In this document: piece by piece, positions 43,226-51,992 of the stretch
Numbering within the stretch: position 1 is the stretch's first letter
Layout of the letters: each line of letters starts with the position of its first letter
NCBI GenBank assembly: GCA_965215115.1
Contig: OZ244050.1
Location: 2,046,001-2,110,000 of the forward strand
Direction of reading: 5' to 3'
Length of the DNA stretch: 64,000 bases
Origin: CALDTK01 sp965215115
GTDB lineage: Bacteria; Bacteroidota; Bacteroidia; Chitinophagales; Saprospiraceae
The notes under the pieces: model-generated
The model's database searches: none
Told to the model about the DNA's origin: nothing
The model's input: the letters and a program-made list of their open reading frames with translations, nothing else
Made by a program: the position numbers and the translations under genes

Positions 43226-44287
43226 TCACCCCACCCCCTTCCCAAACATCCCATACCCCACCTCCGCATACGCCAACCGCTCCGTGAACCGCAGCGAAGC
43301 ATTCCCCTCGCGCATCAAACAAAAAATAGCGTCGTCGTAGTAGTCGCGGAAGCTCATCATGCCATAGGCGCCGAGGTAATTCATCAACCCGCGCTGGCGG
43401 TAGTCCGGGTGCACACCCTGGGTCTTGGCGAGCATCGTGCGGTGACGAAGCATGGGGTAGTGCTCGGCGAAGACCGGGGGCGTCTGCAGGCGCAAGGGGG
43501 CGTAGTTGGGGTAGCACAGACTGATCGCTACCAGGCGCCCCGTCTCCCGCTCGGCCATGAGCACGGAGGTGTGCGGACATAAGGATGCAGCGTAGGTCGG
43601 GTTGTACAACAACTCGAATTCCTCGGCGGCGATCCCGCGGTAGCCCGGGTTTTGTCCGAAGATGTCGGCGACGAGGGCGAAGATCTCAGGCGCACGTGCT
43701 TGCCAACTTTCGCGATTGAGAGGAATAAATTCGTACGGTAAAGTTTTTAAGCCTTCCAGCAAAACACGTTTATCCGTATAAGCTTGCGGGATCACCTCCG
43801 CGCGGATAAGGCGACTCACGAACCTTTGCTGTACCGCGTAACCCGCTTGCCTAAGCAGCGCGGGGTAGTAGCTGGGATTCACCGGCTCGCGCGTGAATTG
43901 CCCCCACGGCGCTCTGTCGAGTCGCAGGCGGTAATTGTGAAAGGTGTTGAAGTTTTTGAGCCCTTCCACCCGCGTGCAGCCGCGCGACCTCGCCCAGGTT
44001 TCGAAGGCTTTAAAGAGTGCGGTATTGAGGATGGAATCGTTTATGGTTTCCCAAAAACCAAACATCGCCGCTTCACTCCCATGCGGGTGGATCCCTAATA
44101 AACGCGCTTTACCTGGCGACCAAAACAACTCGACGGCAGCTTCGTCACGTTTTAGCGAAAGCAAAGCCTCGACGTGCTCGGGTGATTCGTCGTTGTGCAA
44201 GCCTTCAGCGGCGAACAGGTTTTGCCGTAAGGCGTAGAAACCTGCCGGAAGGGAGCCGTCTACGGAAGCTTGTTTAATCTCATTCAT
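43226..44287 (-). CDS. GNAT-like acetyltransferase-fold protein
   Basis: 353 aa. GLKNFNTFHNYRLRL and the C-terminal half (CPHTSVLMAERETGRLVAISLCYPNY, AKTQGVHPDYRQRGLMNYL) are typical of large GNAT proteins; GVHPDYRQRGLMN is the acetyl-CoA-binding R/Q-x-x-G-x-G/A-type loop. The substrate is unknown. It overlaps the stop of the PEP-utilising gene by 4 bp (ATGA), so it is translationally coupled as the last gene of the UbiA - PEP enzyme - GNAT operon. Hairpin copies encode A-L-R-Q-N and, with a wobble pair, L-L-E-G-L. Confidence 0.75.
   Translation of the reverse strand: MNEIKQASVDGSLPAGFYALRQNLFAAEGLHNDESPEHVEALLSLKRDEAAVELFWSPGKARLLGIHPHGSEAAMFGFWETINDSILNTALFKAFETWARSRGCTRVEGLKNFNTFHNYRLRLDRAPWGQFTREPVNPSYYPALLRQAGYAVQQRFVSRLIRAEVIPQAYTDKRVLLEGLKTLPYEFIPLNRESWQARAPEIFALVADIFGQNPGYRGIAAEEFELLYNPTYAASLCPHTSVLMAERETGRLVAISLCYPNYAPLRLQTPPVFAEHYPMLRHRTMLAKTQGVHPDYRQRGLMNYLGAYGMMSFRDYYDDAIFCLMREGNASLRFTERLAYAEVGYGMFGKGVG
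44219..44233 (+). repeat. GTTTT-hairpin, stem GCC/GGC, loop GTAA
   Basis: Antisense in the GNAT gene, read A-L-R-Q-N. Confidence 0.88.
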
Positions 44288-45948
44288 AAGCGTTCGAGTT
44301 GACCGGTCTGCCCGTCGATGCGGACGCGGTCGCCGGTGACGAGGGCGCGGGTGATGCCTGGGACGTTGATGATGGCGGGAATGCCGAGCTCGCGCAACAC
44401 GATCACCGAGTGCGAGAGGCTAGAGCCGCGCTCGATGATCACGCCTTTGCAGCCCGGGAAGAGCGGCGCCCAGCCGGGGTCGGTCCGCAGCGCGCAGAGG
44501 ATCTTGCCCCGCAACGGCGCGTAATCCTCGGGGCCGGAGATGCAGACCACCTCGCCCTCGGCCTCGCCGGCGACCGCGGCCTGCCCCTGGAAGTGTCTGC
44601 CGTCCGCGCTGGCCAACGGCGGCTGGAGATTGCGGCCCGGGACGTAGACGCGACCCGGCGGCTCGTCGCCCTGCCAAGCGCTCGCTTGCTCGCGGCGGCG
44701 CACCAACTCTTCGGCGACTACGGACTCGCCCGTTTGCCAGTAGCGCTCCAACTCCGCGAGACGCCAGAGGAAGATGTCGGCGGGCGATATCAAAGTGCCG
44801 CGAGCGTGTAGCAGATTGCCCATGCGTCGGAAGACGCTGCGGTACATGCCAAACAAGCGCGTGCGTTGCAGGCGCAACGCCTCGCGGCGGAAGATGCCTT
44901 CGCGTAGGGGCCGAAGCCACGCGGGCGTGGTGTTGGTGGCTTGCGTCGCGTGCGTGGGCGCGCTGTCTAGCATCGGGCGCAGGTAGCGCAACAGCACGTT
45001 TGGGTCGACGCGCATCGTGACGGTCTCCATCTTGAGTTCGCCCATGACACGGTCGCCGTAGCGCGCGATGTAGGCGCGTACCGATGTCGCAAAAGCCGGA
45101 TACTTCGCGTCGAGTGTGTCGAATAGCCTAGGCGAATCTTGCTGTAATAAGGCTACCAATCCAGCGTATCCTTTCGCCTCCTGCACCAGAGCTTGTAGTC
45201 CTAGCATCGGTTCGAGTGACGGCAACGCCTGGTCCTGGTGCAGATGATCGCGCAAGTAAACGTCTGGCTCGGCGACCTGTATTTTCGCAAGGCGCCGGTG
45301 GGCTCGGCCATTCTGCATCATGACGTAGAAATCGTTGATGATCGGCACTTCCCAGTGCTCCAGTACGTCGGTGTTTAAGCGTTGATACCATTGCTGGCAC
45401 TCGCTTTCTGTAAAGTTGTTTGGCTCGGCGGCATAGAAGTCGGTGAAGACCTTTTCGAAGTTGGCTTCAAAGCGCGCGGCATCTTTCGGTAGGCGGCGGA
45501 AAGCCAGTAGTAGGCGAACGAGATTGACGCCGAGTGCGGGCAGGCCGGTGCTGATGTCCCAGAGCGATTTGCGTCGATCTTCTACGAAGGCTACCGGACT
45601 TTCCAAGCCCATCATGCGCTCGAGATCGGACTTGTTTTGCCGAAAGGCGGGTAAGAGCGCCAGACCGCGGTACCAATTGTTGATGTTGTAGTAGACGCGT
45701 CCGCGGTAATGATGTAGCAAGTTCTGTACGACCGCTTCTTGGGCGGCCACCTTCGCTTTCGAGAGGCCGAGGGCGCGCATGGTCTGCCGGTAGACGGTGG
45801 CGTAGGCGCGCTCGGCGAAGGTGAAACTAAGTTCGGAGGTAAGTCCGCAGTAGCTCTCCTGGATGTTGGCGTTATCGAGCACGATCTGTACGGAAGGTGG
45901 CGTGGTGATGGGCCGCATCTGTAGCCAGTATATCTCTCCTGTCGGCAA
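44284..45948 (-). CDS. PEP-utilising enzyme, C-terminal part with mobile domain
   Basis: 554 aa from a TTG codon. It opens with GEIYWLQMRPIT, the sequence that normally ends the ATP-grasp half of PEP synthases and Rph-like enzymes. It continues through a long helical linker to a swivelling PEP-utilisers mobile domain with the phospho-histidine motif RGSSLSHSVIVLRELGIPAI. The same frame upstream contains the ATP-grasp half, separated by a single in-frame TAG at 45958-45960. Together they form an ATP-grasp plus swivel enzyme of the rifampin-phosphotransferase/PEP-synthase class; the substrate is unknown. Either the gene is broken or two proteins are made. Confidence 0.85.
   Translation of the reverse strand: MPTGEIYWLQMRPITTPPSVQIVLDNANIQESYCGLTSELSFTFAERAYATVYRQTMRALGLSKAKVAAQEAVVQNLLHHYRGRVYYNINNWYRGLALLPAFRQNKSDLERMMGLESPVAFVEDRRKSLWDISTGLPALGVNLVRLLLAFRRLPKDAARFEANFEKVFTDFYAAEPNNFTESECQQWYQRLNTDVLEHWEVPIINDFYVMMQNGRAHRRLAKIQVAEPDVYLRDHLHQDQALPSLEPMLGLQALVQEAKGYAGLVALLQQDSPRLFDTLDAKYPAFATSVRAYIARYGDRVMGELKMETVTMRVDPNVLLRYLRPMLDSAPTHATQATNTTPAWLRPLREGIFRREALRLQRTRLFGMYRSVFRRMGNLLHARGTLISPADIFLWRLAELERYWQTGESVVAEELVRRREQASAWQGDEPPGRVYVPGRNLQPPLASADGRHFQGQAAVAGEAEGEVVCISGPEDYAPLRGKILCALRTDPGWAPLFPGCKGVIIERGSSLSHSVIVLRELGIPAIINVPGITRALVTGDRVRIDGQTGQLERL
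45634..45648 (+). repeat. GTTTT-hairpin, stem GCC/GGC, loop GAAA
   Basis: Antisense in the PEP-utilising gene, read A-F-R-Q-N. Confidence 0.88.
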
Positions 45949-45957
45949 CGCAGAACT

Positions 45958-46662
45958 CTAGGTCGAGTCGGATAGGTCAAACTTTGCTTCTAGCGCCGTA
46001 GCGGTATCGAATAATTCCTGCAAAAGATCCGCGGGCAGCGCCTGCTCGCCTTCGGGAACCTCCTGCCAGTACACCTCGCCGCTCGCCTTGTCGAAGGCAG
46101 CTTCGGCCGGGTCTCGTTGGCCCTGCACCAGCGCTTCGCCCGCGCCCCGCACGGTGTGGATGAGCAGTTCGTTGGGATAGACCGGATAAGTAGTGAAGAG
46201 CACGCCGCTGTGCTCGGCCGCGATCCACTCTTGCACGATGACAGCGGGGAGCAGACGTGTATGCAGACCCATCTCGATGCGATACGCGCGCACACGGTCA
46301 CTATTTGCACTGCGCACGACGGCCTCGATGGCGACGGGGATGTCCTCGGCCGCTACGCCGAGTTGCGTGTCGAGCATGCCGGGGTGGGCATAGTTGCGGC
46401 CGTCCTCGCCGAGGGCCGAGGAGCGCACGGCGTAGGCCCCCCTAGCCCCCGGAGGGGGTATTTGGGCTTTCGCCAAAACTTGCCACAGTTCCGCAAATGC
46501 TGGGTCGTCTCGCCAAGCTGGCCGAAGGCTATAATCTTCGAGCAAATAGGGTGCGAAAGCACTGGCCGGCAGCGAGACGAAGGGCGGGACGCGGCAACCC
46601 GATGCTTGGAGCAATCGTAGGCCTTCCGCCTTACCGCCGATATCCTGTGGATGCTTATTCAT
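45958..46662 (-). CDS. PEP/pyruvate-binding ATP-grasp domain, N-terminal part
   Basis: 234 aa. GGKAEGLRLLQASGCRVPPFVSLP is the typical start of PPDK-type ATP-grasp domains; YAVRSSALGEDG is the ATP-binding loop; VIVQEWIAAEHSGVLFTTYP follows the family pattern. It ends at a TAG in KFDLSDST*, where relatives continue to the metal-binding Glu and LQxRPIT strand. A TGG-to-TAG change would explain the break. Its start codon overlaps the UbiA stop (ATGA), so it is translationally coupled. Confidence 0.85.
   Translation of the reverse strand: MNKHPQDIGGKAEGLRLLQASGCRVPPFVSLPASAFAPYLLEDYSLRPAWRDDPAFAELWQVLAKAQIPPPGARGAYAVRSSALGEDGRNYAHPGMLDTQLGVAAEDIPVAIEAVVRSANSDRVRAYRIEMGLHTRLLPAVIVQEWIAAEHSGVLFTTYPVYPNELLIHTVRGAGEALVQGQRDPAEAAFDKASGEVYWQEVPEGEQALPADLLQELFDTATALEAKFDLSDST
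46465..46479 (-). repeat. GTTTT-hairpin, stem GGC/GCC, loop GAAA
   Basis: Sense in the ATP-grasp gene, read V-L-A-K-A. Confidence 0.88.
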
Positions 46663-47522
46663 AACGAAGTGGCGACGATGAGGACGAGGTAACTGGCGAG
46701 CATGTAAGCCGACGTAGCCAACTCCGCTTTGCGAAACTTACCTTCCGCCATCGACGCGAGACCCTGGCGGTAGGCGACGCTCACCCACACCGCGCAAGCG
46801 AGAGCCAGTACGTAAGTCCACCACGGCAGGGCGAGTTGCCAAAACAACAGACCTTGCACGAGCGCGCTCGACCACAGCAGCACCAGGATAAAGCCAACGG
46901 CCCGCGGCACCCCGAGCAAACTTGAGTACGTATCAATTCCCGCGCGCTCGGCCATCGACGCGTGCGTCTTACGCGCCAGTTCAAACACGAAACCCGCCAG
47001 CAGACTCAACAGCATGAGCAAGCCCAGCACTGGCGTCGCATCCTCGCGCCACGCAAACCACAACCACGCGATGACCATCGGCATGATGAGCATGTGGCTG
47101 AAGGCATAGAGCACCAGACGCCGGCGCAGCCAATCGCCGACAAAGAATTCGTAGCGCATCAGCAAAGCGTACCCGAAGGCCAGCCCCCAGAACAGCAGCG
47201 TCTGCCAGCCGTGCACGTACGACCACCACACCTCGCTGAGCGTAAGCACCGCCGAGAGTCCAATAAGAGATCCAAGCGTCACGCCGCCCGACTGCAACAC
47301 ACGCTCAGGGTGATTGAAGGCATCAATGTCGTAATCCTTGATCTCGTCCATGACGCGCAGGCGGAAGAAGAAAGAGATCGTAGCCAGGACGCCCAGCCAG
47401 AAGATCGGTCCGAAGTCGCGGACGACCTCCGTCGCGCTGTACACAGCGAGGTGAAGGATGGCGAACAGCGCCATGTTGACCGGCGGGAAGCGCTCTTGCA
47501 AGTAAGCGGGTAGTCGCGTCAT
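46659..47522 (-). CDS. UbiA-family prenyltransferase-like membrane protein
   Basis: 287 aa from the ATG at 47522 (MTRLPAYL). Eight or nine transmembrane helices. The first acidic motif is FRLRVMDEIKDYDIDAFNHPERVLQSG, i.e. a DxxKDxxxD-type variant with the adjacent N-H-P-x-R-x-L-x-S-G typical of UbiA proteins. The second motif near ARKTHASMAERAGIDTYSSLLG is a weaker ExxRK form. UbiA enzymes transfer isoprenoid or polyprenyl groups inside the membrane. First gene of the operon with the PEP enzyme and GNAT, divergent from the RND gene with 33 bp between start codons. Confidence 0.8.
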   Translation of the reverse strand: MTRLPAYLQERFPPVNMALFAILHLAVYSATEVVRDFGPIFWLGVLATISFFFRLRVMDEIKDYDIDAFNHPERVLQSGGVTLGSLIGLSAVLTLSEVWWSYVHGWQTLLFWGLAFGYALLMRYEFFVGDWLRRRLVLYAFSHMLIMPMVIAWLWFAWREDATPVLGLLMLLSLLAGFVFELARKTHASMAERAGIDTYSSLLGVPRAVGFILVLLWSSALVQGLLFWQLALPWWTYVLALACAVWVSVAYRQGLASMAEGKFRKAELATSAYMLASYLVLIVATSL

Positions 47523-47555
47523 GCTGGTCTCGGATTTGTTGCTGTACTTGCGCGG

Positions 47556-49748
47556 ATGGTCGAGCCGGGGAGTTGGCGCAGGCACCGCGTCGTCGCGTTG
47601 GTACTCGTCGTCACGTTAGTGGGCCTCTCGCTGCCGGGCGTCAAGGATGCGCTCGCGGTGAATAACTCGCTGGAGATCTGGTTCGACGGGGACAGTCCGG
47701 CGCTGGACGCCTACCGCGTGTACCAGGAGCGCTTCGGGAGTGACGAACAGGTGCTCGTGGCCCTCGACCTGGCCGGCGGCGGGATCGACACCGCCGAGGC
47801 GCGGCGACTGCGCCAATTGCACGCCGCGCTGTTGGCGCTCGACGAGGTGGCGAGCGTGCAGTCGCCGGCCGACCTGGCGATCCCTGAGCGGCGGCTCACG
47901 GGGCTGGTCTTCCGGCAACTCCTCGACAACACACCGGAGCGACAGCTGGTCTTGCTCGAGCGATTTCCGATCATTGAGCAGCAGGTGTTCAGTCCGGGGA
48001 TGCGCGCGTGTAAGATGGTCGTGCAGCTCAACGCCGCGCGCGACATCGATGCCGAGCGTGGCGCGATGGTGGGCAAGATTAGGGAAGTCGTGGCCGAGCA
48101 CTGGCGCGCCGACGTCTACGCGCTCGGCGGGATTAGCGTCGTGTTCGCGGCGCTTAACGAGCTCACCGAGGCGCAATTCGGGCTGTACGTGCCGATTACC
48201 TACGCGGTCATGCTGCTGTTCTTGTGGGTGGTGGCCCGCAGCTGGCGCGTGTGCGCGATCGCGCTCGCGACGATGACGACGGCCACGGTGCTGAGTCTCG
48301 GGGCGTACGGCTGGCTCGGGCACGAGCTCAACCTGATGACGGTGCTGATCCCGCTGGTGATCCTGCTGCTGAGCAGTCTGGACCTGATGCACCTGGTCTA
48401 CGCCTGGAAGAGTCGGCCGGACGCAGGTCTCGCGGGCGCCATTGCCCTGGTGTGGCGCCCGGCGCTCTTGACGACGCTCACCACCATGTTGGGGTTTCTG
48501 TCGCTGCTGTTTAGCCCGATGGCTATCTTGCAGGAGTTCGGTTTGTACAGCGCACTCGGCGTGGGTTTGTGTTTGCCGTTGACCTACGTGTTCGCGGCCT
48601 GGTTGTGGCCTCGCGCGCCGGCAGGTGATGCGGTAGAACGTGGAGATCGACGCGGACGCCTGTGGCAAGAATGGGTGGCGAAGCATCGTATTGCCGTCGG
48701 AATAGGTTTTGGCGTAAGCCTCCTCTTCTTTGCCATCGGCATTAGTCAATTGCGCAGCGATACGTATACGCTCGGGTACTTGCCCGAAGATCACCCCGTG
48801 GTGCTCGACCACGAGAAGATACAGGCGACGTTCGGGGCGTACATTCCGCTCGAATTGCTGGTGCGACCCAGCGGCGGTGGCTCTTTTAAAGACAGTCTTA
48901 CCTACGGCCAAATGGCCGCCCTGGCCAGCCAACTCGAAGCGGCGGGTTTCGCGCCGCAGATTGGCTTGCCGCAACTCGTCGACCTCACGGCCCGGCAGTA
49001 CGGCGCGAAGACCCCCGAGGCGGTGGCCGGCAAGGCCGCGATCTCGCTGGCGACGCTGAAGACCAACTTCGGACAGTGGCTCGATTTGTACTACGACGAG
49101 GAGTCGGAAACGGCGCGCCTCACCGTCTTCGGCGAGATGATGTCGGCAGGTAAGTTGGGCGATAACATCGGCGAGATACGGACCCTCAGCGCCGGTGCGC
49201 CCGTGACGGTGCAGCCCGCCGGCTACCTGCCGCTGTACGCGCAACTCGTGCCCTACGCCACGGAGAGCCAGGTGGTCTCGCTCGCGATGGCGGCCCTGCT
49301 GATCGGCGTCCTGCTGTGGGTTTACTTCCGGTCCTTTGCACAGATGATCGTCGTGTTGGCCACGCAGATATTTCCGCTCGCCGGCATGTTCGGGCTGATG
49401 GGCTGGTTCGGCATCGAACTCGACATCGCCACGGCGAGTATTGCCTGTATTGGACTGAGTTATTGCGTCGATGACAGTATCCATTTTGCGTTGGGGTATC
49501 GGCGGCACCGTCGCGGTGGGGCGAGTCACGAGGAAAGTATGGTGAGCACCTTGTCGCACACGGGGCACGCGATCGTGCTGTCGAGTTTCATGCTGATGCT
49601 GGGCTTTGCCTGCATGTTGTTCTCTCCGCTGAAGACCGTATATCTCTTCGGGTTACTAAGCTGCATCATGGTGGCGCTCGCCCTCGTGTCGCAACTGCTG
49701 TTGTTCGGCTTTCTGCAACGAAGCATCAGCGCCGTCCAGCAGTCCTAA
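47556..49748 (+). CDS. RND/MMPL-family exporter
   Basis: 730 aa, 12 transmembrane helices in two sets. Each set is preceded by a large periplasmic domain: the first after PGVKDALAVNNSLEIWFDGDSP, the second after ALGISQLRSDTYTLGYLPEDHP. Helix 4-type motifs (LSSLDLMHLVYAWKS and SYCVDDSIHFALGYRRHRR, with Asp residues likely in proton relay) occur in both halves. The length fits MMPL/HpnN-like RND exporters, which move lipids or hydrophobic products out of the inner membrane. Probably the exporter of this cluster's product (inference). The 3' end overlaps the kinase remnant on the other strand. Confidence 0.88.
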   Translation: MVEPGSWRRHRVVALVLVVTLVGLSLPGVKDALAVNNSLEIWFDGDSPALDAYRVYQERFGSDEQVLVALDLAGGGIDTAEARRLRQLHAALLALDEVASVQSPADLAIPERRLTGLVFRQLLDNTPERQLVLLERFPIIEQQVFSPGMRACKMVVQLNAARDIDAERGAMVGKIREVVAEHWRADVYALGGISVVFAALNELTEAQFGLYVPITYAVMLLFLWVVARSWRVCAIALATMTTATVLSLGAYGWLGHELNLMTVLIPLVILLLSSLDLMHLVYAWKSRPDAGLAGAIALVWRPALLTTLTTMLGFLSLLFSPMAILQEFGLYSALGVGLCLPLTYVFAAWLWPRAPAGDAVERGDRRGRLWQEWVAKHRIAVGIGFGVSLLFFAIGISQLRSDTYTLGYLPEDHPVVLDHEKIQATFGAYIPLELLVRPSGGGSFKDSLTYGQMAALASQLEAAGFAPQIGLPQLVDLTARQYGAKTPEAVAGKAAISLATLKTNFGQWLDLYYDEESETARLTVFGEMMSAGKLGDNIGEIRTLSAGAPVTVQPAGYLPLYAQLVPYATESQVVSLAMAALLIGVLLWVYFRSFAQMIVVLATQIFPLAGMFGLMGWFGIELDIATASIACIGLSYCVDDSIHFALGYRRHRRGGASHEESMVSTLSHTGHAIVLSSFMLMLGFACMLFSPLKTVYLFGLLSCIMVALALVSQLLLFGFLQRSISAVQQS
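48706..48720 (+). repeat. GTTTT-hairpin, stem GGC/GCC, loop GTAA
   Basis: Sense in the RND gene, read G-F-G-V-S at the start of the second membrane half. Confidence 0.88.
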
Positions 49749-50033
49749 GTGCATTCCAATCGCGGCGTAACCCCGGAACACCCTCGGTAAGAATGGATAC
49801 GGTGCCACCGCGTGCGCCATGCTGTACATGCCGAGCCGGTGCCAGCCGAAGGCGTACCAGGCGAGGCGCAGGGATTGTTGCCAGCAGCCCTCGTCGCGCC
49901 AGGCGGGCCAGTCCGACATAAGCTGCGCGCGGTAGTGTGACAGGTAATCGCCGGTCCGTGCGTAGCGCTCCTCGGTGAGGACGAAGCTGAGCAACTCGAT
50001 GACATCGTAAACGGGCACGTGCTCGCTCGCCAA
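49656..50033 (-). pseudogene. APH-like kinase, C-terminal fragment
   Basis: Encodes the lower lobe after the catalytic loop: SEHVPVYDVIELLSFVL with an APH-type helix and downstream helices. In the same frame, codons up to about 50085 read YDWELAS, the Asp-containing Mg-binding motif, so the fragment continues the kinase at 50080-50883 after a one-base shift. The 3' end overlaps the RND gene. Confidence 0.75.
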
Positions 50034-50079
50034 TTCCCAGTCGTAAAGGCAGAAGCTGCCGTCTGCGCGGAAGCAAGCA

Positions 50080-50883
50080 TTACGTGGGATTGGCGTCGTT
50101 GTGGATTAAGGTCTTGGGCAGCGTGGCGAATTGTGCCTGGAGATCTTTTATCCGGTTTAAACCGTCGTTTAAAGCATCGTAGAGTGAGGCGGTGTAAGCT
50201 TCGGGAAAGTGCGCGCGTCCGCTTTCGACTAAGGCGTGCCACAGCGGGGCTTGTTGCTGCCAGTAATTCGGGTAATCGGTGTCTCGCCAGGCCAATACGT
50301 CTAGATTGTTTCGTTCAGCTTCCGCAAAAACGTGCCACGCCGCCATATCCGACAAGGCCCTTGTGATGTGTTGATCCGACCAGGCATCTACGTCCATGAC
50401 GGAGTTGAGCAGGGCGTGTTCGCTCAGGTCTTCGATCAGCAACTCGTAGATGTCCTGGGTGGGGTCGAGGCGGTAGCCGGCGAGGGTAGGCTGAACAGGG
50501 TGTCCGAGCTTGCGGTAAACCTCGATCTCGCGCAAGTGCGTATTCGCGAAACCGGTTGTTTGGCTGTAATCCACGTAGACCTTCCCGAGCGCCGGATCGC
50601 AGGCCTCGGCGAGTCCGGCGAGCATGGCGGCGATCTCCGCGCCCGGCGGTTTTACCTTGAGTACCCACCGGTCCCGCCTGCGCTCGTCGCCGAGTTGCCA
50701 GTCGACCAGGAGGCCGAAGTGACCGATGCGGCGCGCGGTCTGCTGCGCGGTGAGCGTCACGAGGATGCTGGCGGAGTTATCGATGTCGTAGGGCTCGACG
50801 GTGTGGACGACGACGGTTGGGCCGTGGACGGAGGAGAGGAGTTGTTGGAGGTGGTGTGTTCCGAGGAAAGCTGGGTCGTTCAT
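50080..50883 (-). CDS. APH/choline-kinase-like phosphotransferase (frameshifted)
   Basis: 267 aa. The N lobe carries VLKVKPPGAEI (ATP-binding Lys). The catalytic loop near the end is LIHNDANPT (HxDxxxxN). The frame then stops (TAA at 50080-50082), while the other frame gives NACFRADGSF and YDWELA. One extra T would account for the break. The family includes choline and ethanolamine kinases, aminoglycoside kinases and sugar kinases; in this operon a small-molecule or lipid head-group kinase is likely. It starts 8 bp after the DUF3419 gene. Confidence 0.85.
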   Translation of the reverse strand: MNDPAFLGTHHLQQLLSSVHGPTVVVHTVEPYDIDNSASILVTLTAQQTARRIGHFGLLVDWQLGDERRRDRWVLKVKPPGAEIAAMLAGLAEACDPALGKVYVDYSQTTGFANTHLREIEVYRKLGHPVQPTLAGYRLDPTQDIYELLIEDLSEHALLNSVMDVDAWSDQHITRALSDMAAWHVFAEAERNNLDVLAWRDTDYPNYWQQQAPLWHALVESGRAHFPEAYTASLYDALNDGLNRIKDLQAQFATLPKTLIHNDANPT

Positions 50884-50891
50884 GAGCGAGG

Positions 50892-51992
50892 TTATTGGCA
50901 GTTTGCGGGGACACAGGCCGTATCAAACACATGCAGCGCATCAAAATAAAAGCAGTCTTCTTGCGCGCTCAATTCCGCGGAGCGATCGGCCAGGTAGGAC
51001 GGCAGCGCCTGGAGGGCGGCGCCCTGGTCGACGAGCAGGTTCCAGTAGACGAAGCGCATGTCGGGGCGCTGCAGCAAGCCGGAGACGGTCTCGGCGAAGA
51101 CCGCCGAACTGGTGTACTCGAAGATGTTAGAGAGGCTTGCCTTAGTGACGTGCGCGCCGGCGGCACTTTCGATAAAGTCGATGGCCTCCCCGACGACGCA
51201 TTCGAGCTTATGGAATTGCCGCCCGAGTCGCTCGTAATGCTCGGCGCGGTAGCACGGCGGCCGTAGGTGTTGCGGCATGTCGGCCGGGCCGTAGAAGAAG
51301 AATCGAGAGATAAAACTGTCGCCGAGCAAGTGGCTCTCGAGGTAGGCGCTCAATCTCTCGTAAAAGCGATCGCCGCCCGTCTCTTGCGTGTACTTAAACA
51401 GCGCCGGGTCGCGCCCGTTGCTGAGTTGCTGGCGACTAAAGTACTCGACGAAGACCTCCTCGAAATCGGTAGTCTGTAACTGCTTCCAGATCTCCTGTTG
51501 CCGTGCGATCGTCTTGGCGTCGAACAGGGCGTCCATCTGCGCGCGCTGCCGTTCGCTGAGCGTGCGGTAGAACTGGCAGATGTACTGTTCCAATCGCCCG
51601 GCCAGGAGCAATCCCGCGGGGTGCTCGGCGAAGATCGGCGCCCACAGCGCTCGCTGCTCATCGTCGAGCCCCCCCAGCACCCGCGTACTTGCCCGGGCCA
51701 TGCCCACCGCCCCATCGAAGCCGAGCAAACCGCTGTACACCTCGTACGGACACTCGCGGATCACCTTCACCTTGAGTCGGAGTAACTCGATCTGCAGCGG
51801 GTTGAGGTCGACCGCCCAGACGCGTCTGCAGGGTTGCAGCAGGGCGTTGAGCACGTTGCAGCCCCCCGAGCAGATCACGAGGACCTCGTCGTCGGCGGTC
51901 GGCCGCAGGGCGTTGACGACACTTGCGGCGCCCTCCCAGACCATCGAGTAGCGGATCTGGTCGAAGGACAATTTGCTGAATTCAGTTTCCAT
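50892..51992 (-). CDS. DUF3419 / BtaA-like aminocarboxypropyl transferase
   Basis: 366 aa. The SAM-binding motif VLVICSGGCNVLNALLQPC (~40-58) and AVDLNPLQIELLRLKV (~63-78) are the hallmark of the DUF3419 family, to which BtaA belongs. BtaA moves the 3-amino-3-carboxypropyl group of SAM to diacylglycerol in betaine-lipid synthesis. Here the acceptor is unknown; the adjacent kinase and AMP-ligase suggest a lipid-like or acyl product. The start overlaps the AMP-ligase stop by 11 bp, so the two are coupled. Confidence 0.85.
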   Translation of the reverse strand: METEFSKLSFDQIRYSMVWEGAASVVNALRPTADDEVLVICSGGCNVLNALLQPCRRVWAVDLNPLQIELLRLKVKVIRECPYEVYSGLLGFDGAVGMARASTRVLGGLDDEQRALWAPIFAEHPAGLLLAGRLEQYICQFYRTLSERQRAQMDALFDAKTIARQQEIWKQLQTTDFEEVFVEYFSRQQLSNGRDPALFKYTQETGGDRFYERLSAYLESHLLGDSFISRFFFYGPADMPQHLRPPCYRAEHYERLGRQFHKLECVVGEAIDFIESAAGAHVTKASLSNIFEYTSSAVFAETVSGLLQRPDMRFVYWNLLVDQGAALQALPSYLADRSAELSAQEDCFYFDALHVFDTACVPANCQ

